Shown one piece after another: positions 31,319 to 41,296 of a stretch of 64,000 nucleotides of DNA (position 1 is its first letter; each line of letters opens with the position of its first letter). Location of the stretch: contig JAGMUV010000022.1 of assembly GCA_020744425.1 (NCBI GenBank), forward strand, positions 806,001 through 870,000, read 5' to 3'. Both the position numbers and the translations under genes were made by a program. The notes under the pieces were generated by a model. The model made no database searches and was not told the origin of the DNA. It was given only the letters and a program-made list of their open reading frames with translations. This DNA is from Dactylonectria macrodidyma. Taxonomy: Eukaryota; Ascomycota; Sordariomycetes; Hypocreales; Nectriaceae.

Positions 31319-34109
31319 AAAGAGTCTTGCTATTTGCACGACATCACATTGCTAATCGCACGATATCAGGGGCCCATTTCCCGGACTAACTGATATTCCG
31401 GTCGGCGCCGACCCCGACCACCCCCTAAGCTCCATATCCACAACCCAATTTCCTCCTTTCAATAACACCAACTTACACCTCTTTCCACTACACCATGAGC
31501 AACAACGGACCGCTGCCACCACTTCCAATTGACCAGATGCATTTCCAAACTATTCTGAATCATCAGATTCATTTTTTTCTACTGAAAATGACCCCCTCCT
31601 GCAGTTTTTCGACCCAGAAGATGACGAAATCCCTCCCCCGCCAGAATCCCCCGATTTAAGTCATTTGATGACCTCTTCAAATACCTTCAAGACTTCCACC
31701 TCGCCAATGGCGCTGCCCTCGTCACTAGCAACAGCTCGAAGCCTCGGGTAGTCAATGGAGTGAAAATTCGCACGAATTTTACCCTCATTTGCGACCACGG
31801 TGGGCTCCGGCCGTCCTCATCAACAGGTATTCGGAACTCACGGACGAAGAAAACCGGCTGCCTGTTCAAGATCTCTGCCAAAACAGCCCTGAAGATGAAC
31901 GGGCTTTGGAGCTACGATGTCGTTCACCCGTATCACAACCACGGCCCTTCCTTACATCCCTCTGTGCACACAGCTCACCGCAAGCGGACTCCTGCACAGC
32001 TTGCCCTCACAGAGACCTTATTCAAGCACAAGTCTCTGCAAGCACGCGAGATGCTAGCGATCGTCAAAGACTCTACAGCTGAGCCGACCTTTTTCATCCA
32101 AAAAAACATCTACAACGACCGGCAGAGACTACGAATTCAGGGCCTAGATGGCCTCACAGCTACTCAGGCGTGGATTGGCCACCTACAGGCTGAGGGCTTG
32201 AACCACACCGTGAAATATAACACTGACGGCAAGGTGGGTGCAGTCTTCTGGACCTATCCTTGGTGTGAGCTAATGTGGAAGAGATTTCCTGAAGTTCTTG
32301 GCATTGACAACACATACAGGACTAACCGCTTTAAAATGTACCTATTCCAGGTCACTGGCGTCACAGACCAGAAGTCTGTAGCAAGCTTCGGCTTTGGGTT
32401 AATCAATAACGAGAAAGAGGAGGGATTTCTGTGGCTTTGTACGCAACTTGAAGCTATTCGCACGAAGTTGAATATCGCCGCGCCTGCTGTCATGATCACA
32501 GACAAAGAAACCGCCCTTCGCAACGCTATTTGCGTCGTGTTTCCGTACACACAGCTCCAGCTGTGTGTTTATCACATCAACGCCAACGTGAAGGCGCGGA
32601 TCGTCTCTAAATGGAAGGATCCAGAAGCTCATGATGATGACAGCAACTATGACTCCTCCTCTGATGATGATGATGCTGATGAATTCGTCTCTGACGATGC
32701 CAAATACCGTAACTGCTTGATTACACAGGATGAGGCTAACAGATTTAAACCATCGTCACAGCCGCCGGCAGCCAAGTTGACGCCAGATTCGATGTTTGAA
32801 GCCTGGAAAGCTGTTATATACAGCCGCCACGAGGTCGATTTCCTTCGAGCTTGGGCTACGATGGTCAAGGCATACAGTCCACACCAAAGTCACATCCTCG
32901 CGTACATCTCCAAGGAATATATGCCGTGGCGGCTGCAGTGGGCAGGTTGCTACATCCGTAACTATCGCAACTTCGGCCAGCGAGTGAACAGCCCTGTAGA
33001 ACCGCTCACAAGGACGTGAAGTCATACCTCGTGACTGGAACAGGTGACCTTTTACATCTACATCACGCCCTTCTGCAGGTGATTTCACGCAAAAAGGAAG
33101 CGTACGAGATCAGGGCTGCAGATATGAGCATGCGGCAACGGCGGGAATACGTTGGTCGGGAGTGGCTTGGGCTATTACCCTTACAAATCTCCTTCCCGGC
33201 TGTCAACCTAGTAGTTCAGCAACACCGCTACGTTGAGGCCGCGATGCTAGCTGACTGTGAGAACCCAAAGCTCCGCCCTTGTGAGGGCACATTCACCCAG
33301 CAATACGGCCTCCCTTGCAGTCACGCGATTTTGCAGCATCTTCGCACCGGACCACGGCTTCATAAAGAGCTTGTGCACCCGCGATGGTGGCTTCAGAAGC
33401 CTCTGGTGATAAATCCCTCGTTGATAGTACGTTTCTAAGCTAATCTTCATCTTCTAGGACCTCCTCGAGCCGCTGTTACGAATCCAGGACCCCAACATCG
33501 TCGAGAACCTCCGAGGCCGCCCGCGCAAGCCCAAAAATGCGAAGCTGATGATACCTTCAACTCTCAAGGCGAACTTGAACATAACGGCAGTGCTAGGAGC
33601 CACGGATATACAAAGGAATCGCGGCCGGCTCGCGATAAAATCAAGTTTAAAGCGCTATATATCACAGGACGAGCTTGCGTTGGAGAGACCGGCACCCAGT
33701 CCCTCTCAGGCTACTCAGGCGTCTACAAGCCAATCAACAGCAGATACAATTATAGTGAAGCTCTTAACTGAAGGCAGACGTAGCCGTAGAGGGAGGAGGA
33801 AAGCTGGGCTCGAGGCTACACCCACAGCGTCTGCGCCGATGTAAGCGGAATAAACCGCCGGCCCGTGAAAAAAGTGTTATTTTCAACGAAAATGCTGTTT
33901 TTGGGCTATTTGAGTGCTAGCGATGTGTTCAATTGAGCAGGTAATTTGAGCTTTTCAATGTGTTTTGCTTGTGGGACAATTTTGGTGTGATTTTGTATGT
34001 GGAAGAGTCGAAAAGGTGAATCGGATTAAAGCACGGTCGAAATCCGTATGTCACGTGATATATGTCGTGCGATTAGCAATGTGATGTCGTGCAAATAGCA
34101 AGACTCTTT
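31319..34109. mobile_element. Mutator-like (MULE) DNA transposon, 2791 bp
   Basis: Inverted repeats of about 45 bp bound it: AAAGAGTCTTGCTATTTGCA at the left and the complementary sequence ending GACTCTTT at 34109. No clear 8-11 bp target duplication is seen (GGTTTAAAC against TGCAATTGT). It contains a frameshifted MULE transposase. The 3' internal region from 33844 has no other gene. Confidence 0.85.
31495..33843 (+). pseudogene. MULE transposase (FAR1-like, MULE, SWIM), frameshifted
   Basis: Starts at the ATG at 31495 (MSNNGPLPPLPID), with frame changes near 31540 and 31665. Domains: FAR1-type DNA-binding region (FDDLFKYLQDFHLANGAAL to YDVVHPYHNHGP), MULE core (LGIDNTYRTNRFKMYLFQV, AVMITDKETALRNAI, LCVYHINANVKARI) with an acidic Asp/Ser insert, and a SWIM zinc finger (CEGTFTQQYGLPCSH). 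A one-base loss near 33001 changes NSPVE..AHKDVKSYL. A probable intron is at 33406-33457. The basic C-terminus contains RGRPRKPK. At least three frameshifts make this copy non-autonomous. Confidence 0.85.
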
Positions 34110-34227
34110 TGCAATTGTACAGGCGGCGTTGTTATATCTGTCTAGACGGCATTATAGTAGAAAGAGTAGGTGAGGAGGAACCTCTTTTGAGCCACTGAAT
34201 AAATAGCAGGTCTCGGAAGAAATCTAT

Positions 34228-35539
34228 TTACTCTGCTATAGTAAATTCTACAGCATTTGAAGCTGGCACTATGAGCTTTGGCCTTCCACCATTATCCTGA
34301 GGCTCGGTAACTTGCCCTTTGATGAAGCAGGGCAGCTTGACCACAGTTTCTACATGATCTGAGCTATCTCCCCAGTCCCACCAGTCTAACTTGACGCCCT
34401 TGAATATATAGCGAAACACATCCCCAACACTCGTATCATCAGGCAGACCTCCCTGTGCTTGTAGCCGATGTGATGTCGTCCACGTCTCTCCTGCTTGAAG
34501 GTCTTCGAAGTTCTCATCCTGGCTCACGTTAATGCTAACATCGGGATCGTCGACAATCATGAAGCCAGTGGTGTCGTCCTCGATCTTCTCCCATGTGTTC
34601 TCTCGACGGCGATATAACCTGTACCCTTCACGGGGACCGTACCACCACTGGAAAGGGTAACTGTGAAATGTGATCGCCGGGCTGCCAGTTGGAGCCTCAT
34701 ATAGCACGCTAATCTTCACATCTACTTCACCACCTTGGGGAACAATCTTTTCGCAATCGAGACTGACACTCAGCGTCGGTGCCTCAGGACTATGGCGGAG
34801 TTAGCAAATCTTCTCTATCACTCAATATAGAAAATACTTCCATTCTTTCCGAAGCAGCAATCGGGGAAGGACTCCCTTGCGCCTCCGCGTCCAGACCAAA
34901 CTTGTTGAACTCAAGAGTGACTCGCGCAGCAGGGAGGCATATCTTCGGCACCTTCTCATCCAACCTCTGACCCGAGTGTTGCTCCTTCGAGCCCCAATCC
35001 CAAATGGCGATCTCACCGCCGGGCCACACCAGCTCGTATTTCTCGCCACTCACTAACTCCCTCCGATACCTCTTTGGCAGCGTCGCCATGAATCGTACGC
35101 TCCCTCCAGGCGTTAATTCCCGCAACGACCCGTTCCATCCGCCCACGATCAAGGGTGCCTGAGGGGCCGCAGCGGGATCGCCTTCTATGTCGATCTTACG
35201 CAAGCCATTATTATTTGGCGTGTGGTGAAAGAGCATGAATGCCGCGGCGGCGTCGTACTGGCTCCAGCTCAGAATGCATGGTTTTCCTTCATTAGAGTCG
35301 TTTGAACGGCGCAAGGTCACCAGCACATTACAGTCTGAGTTTTCCGTCAATATCTGGCCGAGAGCCAGCTCGAGGCTCACATGGGGTGTGTTTGGTCTAA
35401 TCAAAAGTCAAAATCAACTCTTTTTCCGTTGTTTTCCCTTTCATTTGTCATTGCTTTGTGGTCTGGTCTGGTCTCATATGGTCACTTACGGCACGTCCGA
35501 CTCGGTAAATAGGAGGAAGGATTCGATTTCAGGATCCAT
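34228..35539 (-). CDS. Two-domain protein of unknown function (387 aa, three exons)
   Basis: Splicing exons 35490-35539 (MDPEIESFLLFTESDVP), 34838-35396 and 34228-34782 gives a continuous frame. Intron 1 is GTAAGT..TAG, 93 nt; intron 2 is GTATTT..GCTAAC..GAG, 55 nt. The acceptor of intron 2 is unusual: the stronger CATAG nearby would break the frame. The two halves look like related beta-rich domains. Each has a central WDWG motif (IAIWDWGSKEQHSGQ and LDWWDWGDSSDHVET) followed by a V/K-L-P strand, and each starts with a similar L-x-V/L strand. No signal peptide or membrane helix. It lies among dead transposons. Function unknown. Confidence 0.55.
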
Positions 35540-35774
35540 CACGAAATGGAAGTTTAAAAAAAAATGGATATTGTCGTAAAAATAACACGGAGGATGGCAA
35601 GGATATTATTAGAGGGGGAGGGGGGAAGGCGGGGTGAGAGAAGTACGTGAAGTACTCCGTACCGCCGGTCCTACTTATTATCCCCTCGTCCGTTGAGACA
35701 TTGCTAGCGCTGGCAAGGGGGTCTTGCTTAGACAGCATACTCGAGTTCCCACTTTTTTAAGCTCCACCACCAAC
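35540..35774. other. Short gap with G-rich tract
   Basis: GGGGGAGGGGGGAAGG near 35613. No gene. Confidence 0.3.
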
Positions 35775-36119
35775 ATGAATTCTTCCACAAAAACAGTCAA
35801 CGAAGCCGATATAGAGTCAGCGCTAGCTGAAATGAGAGCTATGGCCCGTCCAAACGCGTCTGCAATAGCACTGAAGTGGGGTCTTGACCGTATAACCCTT
35901 GGGAAACGATTTAGGGGAGTAATGGGGGCCTGGAAAGTGGGTTATCTCATCTCGGCTTTAGGTCCACTTCAAGTTTTAGAGTTTGTACGCAGCACAGCCA
36001 ATGCTAAGAGACGGCTCATCCCAAGGCTAAGAATCTGCACAAAAAAGGCGCGGGTGTGGCACAATGAGGCATTTTTCTCTTTTTTCATCTCCTTTCACTC
36101 AGGGGGGTTCAGGTTCTAG
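35775..36119 (+). pseudogene. Pogo-type transposase N-terminal fragment (HTH)
   Basis: From the ATG at 35775 the first ~48 residues (VNEADIESALAEMRAM, PNASAIALKWGLDRITLGKR) look like a Psq helix-turn-helix of pogo/Fot transposases. After FRGV the similarity is lost. The downstream region to 36560 has no recognised gene. Confidence 0.5.
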
Positions 36120-36560
36120 GTTCTGACATTCGGGCAATTGCATGCATGGTTGGCGTTTATCAAGCAATTGGTGGCAAACGGTTACCATATACTTCTGAGT
36201 TAAGTAAATGCCAAGTATTCTCCTAACTAAGGACGGCATACCCCGAGGGTTGCCAAGGGGACATGGAGGGTTCTCCAATAACTTTGTTTAGAATTCTTCT
36301 TGAATGATCAAAATTATATCCCATACAAAATTTTTGCTTAACTTCCTTGATGGATCCGGTACGGCCAACTCGATCAGGATAATAGGGACTAATCCAGTGG
36401 AGCCACAAAAATGATGATTGTATTGATCAAGGATGCCTCCGGCCCCCTCTTTTCTCGAGAGGGGTTTTATCCCTTCGATTGCCAGGAGGCTCCAGTTCGG
36501 TCACTACAGGGATGTCTAGCCAATCAAATAAGAGAGCATGAAAGGTACATCATTCTCTAC
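36120..36560. other. Gap between transposon fragments
   Basis: No gene recognised. An AGAGGGG/CCCCTCT inverted pair lies near 36447-36465. Confidence 0.3.
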
Positions 36561-36872
36561 CTAAATTAGCCTGTGATAGAAGTCCCAACAATAGTCCGAG
36601 TTACAAATCGTGACATCACACTGCTCACATCCCCCCCTAGATTGACGCCTCCTTGTATTGCTGCTGACCGCCCCCAAAGGTTTCCTTGAGGTTTTTGACC
36701 AAGGCTTACCCAGCTGTTGGCCCTTACAAGCAACGCAGCTAGATTTTTTCCCTCTTCGGACGTATTTATGCTGTGCCACGGGCGTAAATTCGTCCCCAGT
36801 CCGAAATGACTGCCTTGACTGACTTTCCTTATCTCCTTGAGTGCGCGAAGGCACATTGGATGTATCGGACAT
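36561..36872 (-). pseudogene. piggyBac-like transposase C-terminal cysteine domain, fragment 1
   Basis: The minus-strand frame ends CVACKGQ .. CEQCDVTICNSDYCWDFYHR, a cross-brace-like Cys pattern as found at the C-terminus of piggyBac-type transposases. The catalytic part is missing. A second version of the same tail lies immediately upstream at 36913. Confidence 0.45.
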
Positions 36873-36912
36873 GGATCTGATCCAATTAAAACCGCGAAAA
36901 AAAATAGTGACA

Positions 36913-37107
36913 TTAGCTAACAGGCATTTCTTGCCTATGATAGAAGTACCAACATTTAGGCTTTTTACAAATAGCTACATTACAAGCCAGACAACCCCAC
37001 ATTGTTGATGTACCTATCTTCTTAGGGGCCCCTTTGTCGGGCCTGGCTGTTGATGCTATTCTACGTTGGGCTGGGCCTCCCGGTGGTTGCCTGTCAACAT
37101 TGGCCAT
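36913..37107 (-). pseudogene. piggyBac-like transposase C-terminal cysteine domain, fragment 2
   Basis: Ends WGCLACNVAICKKPKCWYFYHR, the same CxxCxxxICxxxxCWxxYHR pattern as fragment 1 but different in sequence. Two diverged tails in tandem imply two element copies, or a duplication within one. Confidence 0.45.
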
Positions 37108-37165
37108 CGTCACCTCTGCCCATTTTCTTTATCACTGTCGAGCCCTACTGACTAACCGTGCCGCC

Positions 37166-38954
37166 ATGCCTCAGCAACGCCTACCTTTTGCCCAATGGTC
37201 GCAACGAAGAGAGTCGTCAATTTCAGTCGACCTTTCAGAGTTTTCCAGCCAGCAGTTGTATGACCTAGACCAGAGCCAAACGTTTAAATGCCAGACATCT
37301 CGACCTCGCACAGCCTCCACATCCTCCTCCACCAAGCCCAGAACATCATGGGTCTTCTCTCATATGCCAGAAGAGGAGATAGAGACAAGATACTACAATC
37401 CGCGGACTGGAAAAGAAGAGTGGCGCTGCAAACATTGTGACAGAACATATGCCTCTTCTGGGGGTACTGCGGCTCCCGCAAAACATCTTATGGACCCTCC
37501 TCCTGATGGCCACGGTCTGCCAAAAGGAGCCCCGCGAACAGCTAAAGTGACAACGATACGAACGATTCTCGAACAAGCTCGTGCTGCGGCGGAAGAAAAT
37601 CCCCGCAAACGCCGTCGGCTCAACGATCAATCCGGAGATTCGATCGACCCTAACCAGCTCGAAGTGTTGTACGTGAGGTTTATTACGGCCTGCTCTCTCC
37701 CATTTCGGCTCGTGGAATGCCCAGAGTTCCGAGCACTATTGGCCTACATCAATATCGATATCGATACTTGGCTTCCAGATTCACACGAGACCATCAGGAA
37801 ATGGATTATGCGGCAGTATGAAGACCAGAAGGAGAAGGTCAAGCAGCGTATACAGTCGGCGAAGTCAAGAATTCACATCAGCTGCGACCTTTGGACTTCT
37901 CCTAACTCTTTGGCCATCTTGGGCGTAGTCGGTCACTATGTCACAGAAGACGGTCAGCTGGAACACCATATTTTGGCGTTGAAAGACATTGACAGTGAAC
38001 ACGACGGTTCTCACCTCGCTGCGGCCATTTTGGAAGTGGTTGACGAATGGGGCTTTGCTTCGAAGCTCGGATATTTCGTGATGGACAATGCTGGTAATAA
38101 CGATACAATGATAAGATCCCTTTCGCTTGGTCAGTACAACTCACCGTTGATACTGACTGACCCTAACATCCCATAGGCCTCCTACGCCGATATGACATCC
38201 AATACGATCCCAAAGTTCACCGACTCCGCTGCCAAGGTCATATCATCAACCTCGCCGCCAAAGCTTTCCTCTTCGTCACGGACAATGAGAAGCTCGAACG
38301 CGACGATCCTGGTCTGCATAATGTGACACTAAAGCATATTGAAGCGTGGCGGAAGAAGGGTCCTCTTGGCAAGCTTCACAACTTCGTCGTTTACATCCAA
38401 CGGAGTGTTCAGCGCAACCAAAAGTTTCTTGCTATCATGTTGCAGCCATTGTGCTCCACCCTTCGCATAAATGGCACTACATCCAGGAGAACTGGAAAAT
38501 GGAGTGGGTTGAGCCTTCAAAGAAATTGATTGAGACGCTGTGGAACGAATATAAACCTGTGGAATCACCCCTTCCCCTCTGCGAAGTCCCATTGACGACC
38601 ACGAACGAGTTCTTGAATTGGAGAAACAAGCACCTGCAACCGTCACTCGTGACGGATGAATACGAACGATATTGCAATTCTGAACGGGTTTATGGCTTTA
38701 CAAGCGCCCTTGCATGGTGGCTAGAGGAGACGCAGCAGAAAAACTACCCGAGCCTGAGCAAGATGGCCGTGGATATACTGTCGATTCCTGCAATGTCTGC
38801 GGAGCCCGAGCGACTCTTCTCTGGGGCAAATATAACGATTACAGACCGTCGAAATCGGCTTGGGAGTGATGTAATTGAAGCATTGGAGTGCCTGAAGTCA
38901 TGGTTTGGGATACGAGATTTTCAGGGTGACGAGATTTGTGCAGAAGCGGTTTAG
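37166..38954 (+). pseudogene. hAT transposase with large internal deletion
   Basis: The ATG at 37166 (MPQQRLPFAQWSQRR) leads to a BED-type zinc finger (WRCKHCDRTY..GGTAAPAKHL) and the RNase H-like core start (RIHISCDLWTSPNSLAILGV, GYFVMDNAGNNDTMI). An intron at about 38129-38175 (GTCAGT..ACTGAC..TAG) leads to RRYDIQYDPKVHRLRCQGHI. After QRSVQRNQKF (38420) the frame jumps to YHVAAIVLHPSHKWHYI (38432 on) with about 200 residues lost. The hAT dimerisation region (PSLSKMAVDILSIPAMSAEP, RRNRLGSDVIEALECLKSW) ends at 38954. Confidence 0.85.
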
Positions 38955-38959
38955 TGATA

Positions 38960-39122
38960 TGGTCACGTGGAATATATTGGATGTATTGTCACACTGCCAA
39001 TATATTGGTTTCTTGGCAATAAATACAATATGAGTCACGTTCATATTGGGTAATACAATATGCACCCCTTGACAATACAATAATATTGCGAGGGGGTCCA
39101 TATTGCCAATATCGTATTGTTT
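38960..39122. repeat. AATATTG/CAATAT-rich subterminal region of the hAT element
   Basis: The motifs CAATAT, AATATTGG and ACAATA recur about ten times in both orientations over 160 bp, as in hAT subterminal transposase-binding repeats. The matching left end was not found; the element is truncated on that side. Confidence 0.5.
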
Positions 39123-39278
39123 ATATTATTAGCAACACTGCTCGCAGCTGGAACGCCCCAGTGAAGGGGAGCAGAAGATTGATCCAACCCAGCATCCGCA
39201 AACCCGCGGCGAAGATTACCGTACGATCCAGTAAGTTCTCATGCGAAGCGACGGACGCTAACTTGCCTGTCCGAGCAG

Positions 39279-39500
39279 AAGAAGAAGCAGACGAAAAAGG
39301 CCCCTCCCCGTGGTTCGGTGCGTCACTTCCCGTGCCGGCCCTGCGTCACCCGCGCCACAAGGGCTCCCGACCATGAATGTGCCTCTCAAGACAGTATGCT
39401 TGGTTTCCCAAGGCCGTACACCTCCTACGCTGACATGCACGGAGTAGATACAGGTGCTGCGTGCTGGGACTGCGCAAAGACCGGCCACACATGCAGGCCG
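39279..39500 (+). pseudogene. Exon of a cysteine-rich (zinc-binding-like) fungal protein
   Basis: An exon bounded by good splice sites: an upstream intron at 39231-39278 (GTAAGT..GCTAAC..CAG) and a donor GTAAGA at 39501. It reads HFPCRPCVTRATRAPDHECA .. ACWDCAKTGHTCRP: two CxxC..C groups, similar to short zinc-binding segments in many fungal hypothetical proteins. No complete gene can be assembled around it. Confidence 0.35.
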
Positions 39501-39789
39501 GTAAGACATCTCTGCTCTGTCTGATGAAGCAAAAAAGGTCGCAGGTGATATTAAAAGGTCTAAGTTGCATGTGTCTGAGAGGAGCACAGCTCCTTACATA
39601 GTATCCACATCCCAGCCACCAGCAGATCGGACCATCTTAGTCATACGGTCTCAACACTCCCACTCGAGCTGCTGTTGGACTTGATGTGCACGCCTGTCGA
39701 GTCTCGTTAAAACCCCAAAAACACCTTCGTGGGTGAAAAACTGCAGGGAAAGAGCCATCTCGACCCAAGCATTCGGAAATTCTTTGACA

Positions 39790-40505
39790 GCCTCATGCAA
39801 TCTTGGGACAGTAGGTCTTCTTCTACACGCAGAAGATCTCCCTCTGAAGCCCATCTTTGCACGGTCTTGCAATCTTAGGGCCGCAGGTCTTCCATCCGCA
39901 GAAGATCTCCCACCTAGGTCCACCTTTGCACCATTCTTCTCAGTCCGATGCAATCTTGAACCCATGGGTCTTCCATCCATAGAAGATCTCCTACGAAGGC
40001 CCATCTTTGCGCATTCTCTTCAATCCAGCGCAATCTTGGGGCCGCAGGTCTTCTTCTGTCCGCAGAAGATCTCCCTCCAAGTTCATCTATGCACCCTCTT
40101 CCCAGTCCAGTGCAATCTTAAACTCATAGGTCTTCTTCTATCCATAGAGGATCTCCCACTTAAGCTCATCTTCGCACCTTCTTCCTAGTCCAGCGCAATC
40201 TTAAACCCACAGGTCTTCTTTCTATCCACAGAAGATCTCCCACCTATGCCCATCTCTGCAGGTCTTGTAATCTTGGGTCCATGGGTCTCCTGTCCATAGT
40301 AGGTCTCCCACTTCAGTCCATCTTTGCACATTCTTCACGCTCAGTGCAATCTTAAGGTCATGGATCTTCATCTATTCGTAGAAGATCTCCCGCTCCAACT
40401 AATCTTTGCACCTTCCTCACGCTTCAGTGCAATCTTGGATCTGTGGGTCTCCTGTCTGTCCATAGTAGGTCTCCCTTGGATGTCCATCTTTTCACGTTCT
40501 CACAA
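39790..40505. repeat. Tandem array of about nine ~80-bp units
   Basis: Units share CAATCTT..GGTCTTC..AGAAGATCTCC..CATCTTTGCAC, with 70-85 bp spacing and moderate divergence. The array lies just 3' of the copia RNase H remnant (which is on the minus strand), so it is probably its 3' untranslated region or part of the LTR. Confidence 0.75.
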
Positions 40506-40507
40506 TC

Positions 40508-41296
40508 GTCGTTCTTTGAGGCCCAGTGCTTCCCAAAATAGTAAAAAACGATCCTTCGGCAAGGCCTTCGTCAGCCCGTCAGCGACCTGCTTGCCTATTA
40601 GAATGTACTGGAAGTCAACGGTTCCATCATTAACCTTCTCTCTGCAGTAATGATGCTAAATATCAATATGCTTGGTTCTTGCATGGAACTGGGGATTCTT
40701 CGACATTGCGATCGCTTCTTGGTTGTCTCCGAAGATCACAGTTGTCTTCAGTTCTGGGACCTCCCTGTACTCTTTTAACAGCTCCTGGAGAAGGCTTCGC
40801 AACCAGACTGCTTCCTTTGCTGCTCCCGTTTGCCCCATGTATTCTGCTTTACATGAGGACAGGGCAACAGTCCTTTGCCTCTTCGAGCTCCAGCTAATAG
40901 CGCCCATGCCAAGGTTGAACACGTATCCAGACGTTGACTTTCGAGTATCCAGATCCCCCGCCCAATCCGAGTCAGTGTAGCCGAGAAGGGGTTGCAGATT
41001 TCCTTGGTACACCAGTTCCAGATTTTGCGATCCTTTGAGATATCGAAAAACACGCTTGACAGCGGTCTGATGTTCGTTGGTTGGGTTTCCCAGGTGCCGG
41101 CTGCATAGAGAGAGAGCAAAGGCAATGTCTGGTCTCGTCCCAAGCATGAGGTACATCAGGGATCCAATCGCCTTTACATACCACTGCTTGAGTTCATCGG
41201 TTGCCTTGTAGTTAGGATCTGGTTCTCCGAACTTGCTTGTGGCAACTGGTGTGGCATTAGGGGCGCATTGGTCCATTCCTCGAAGTATTTTCTCCA
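40508..41296 (-). pseudogene. Copia retrotransposon 3' fragment (RNase H)
   Basis: The minus strand reads MDQCAPNATPVATS, IGSLMYLMLGTRPDIAFAL, NEHQTAVKRVFRYLKGS, GYTDSDWAGDLDTRKSTSGY, SSCKAEYMGQTGAAKEAVWL and HARTKHIDI, then a TAG (a CAG position), then HHYCREKV..QVADGLTKALPKDRF. This is the end of a copia Pol from a family different from the 102-5279 element. It is joined at 41296 to the ankyrin array and has overwritten the 3' end of that gene. Confidence 0.9.

Noticed and set aside
34783..34837. Frameshift splitting the 34.2-35.5 kb gene into two pseudogenes
   Set aside because: An intron with a GTATTT donor and GCTAAC branch joins the halves in frame; the acceptor is weak, so this stays open.
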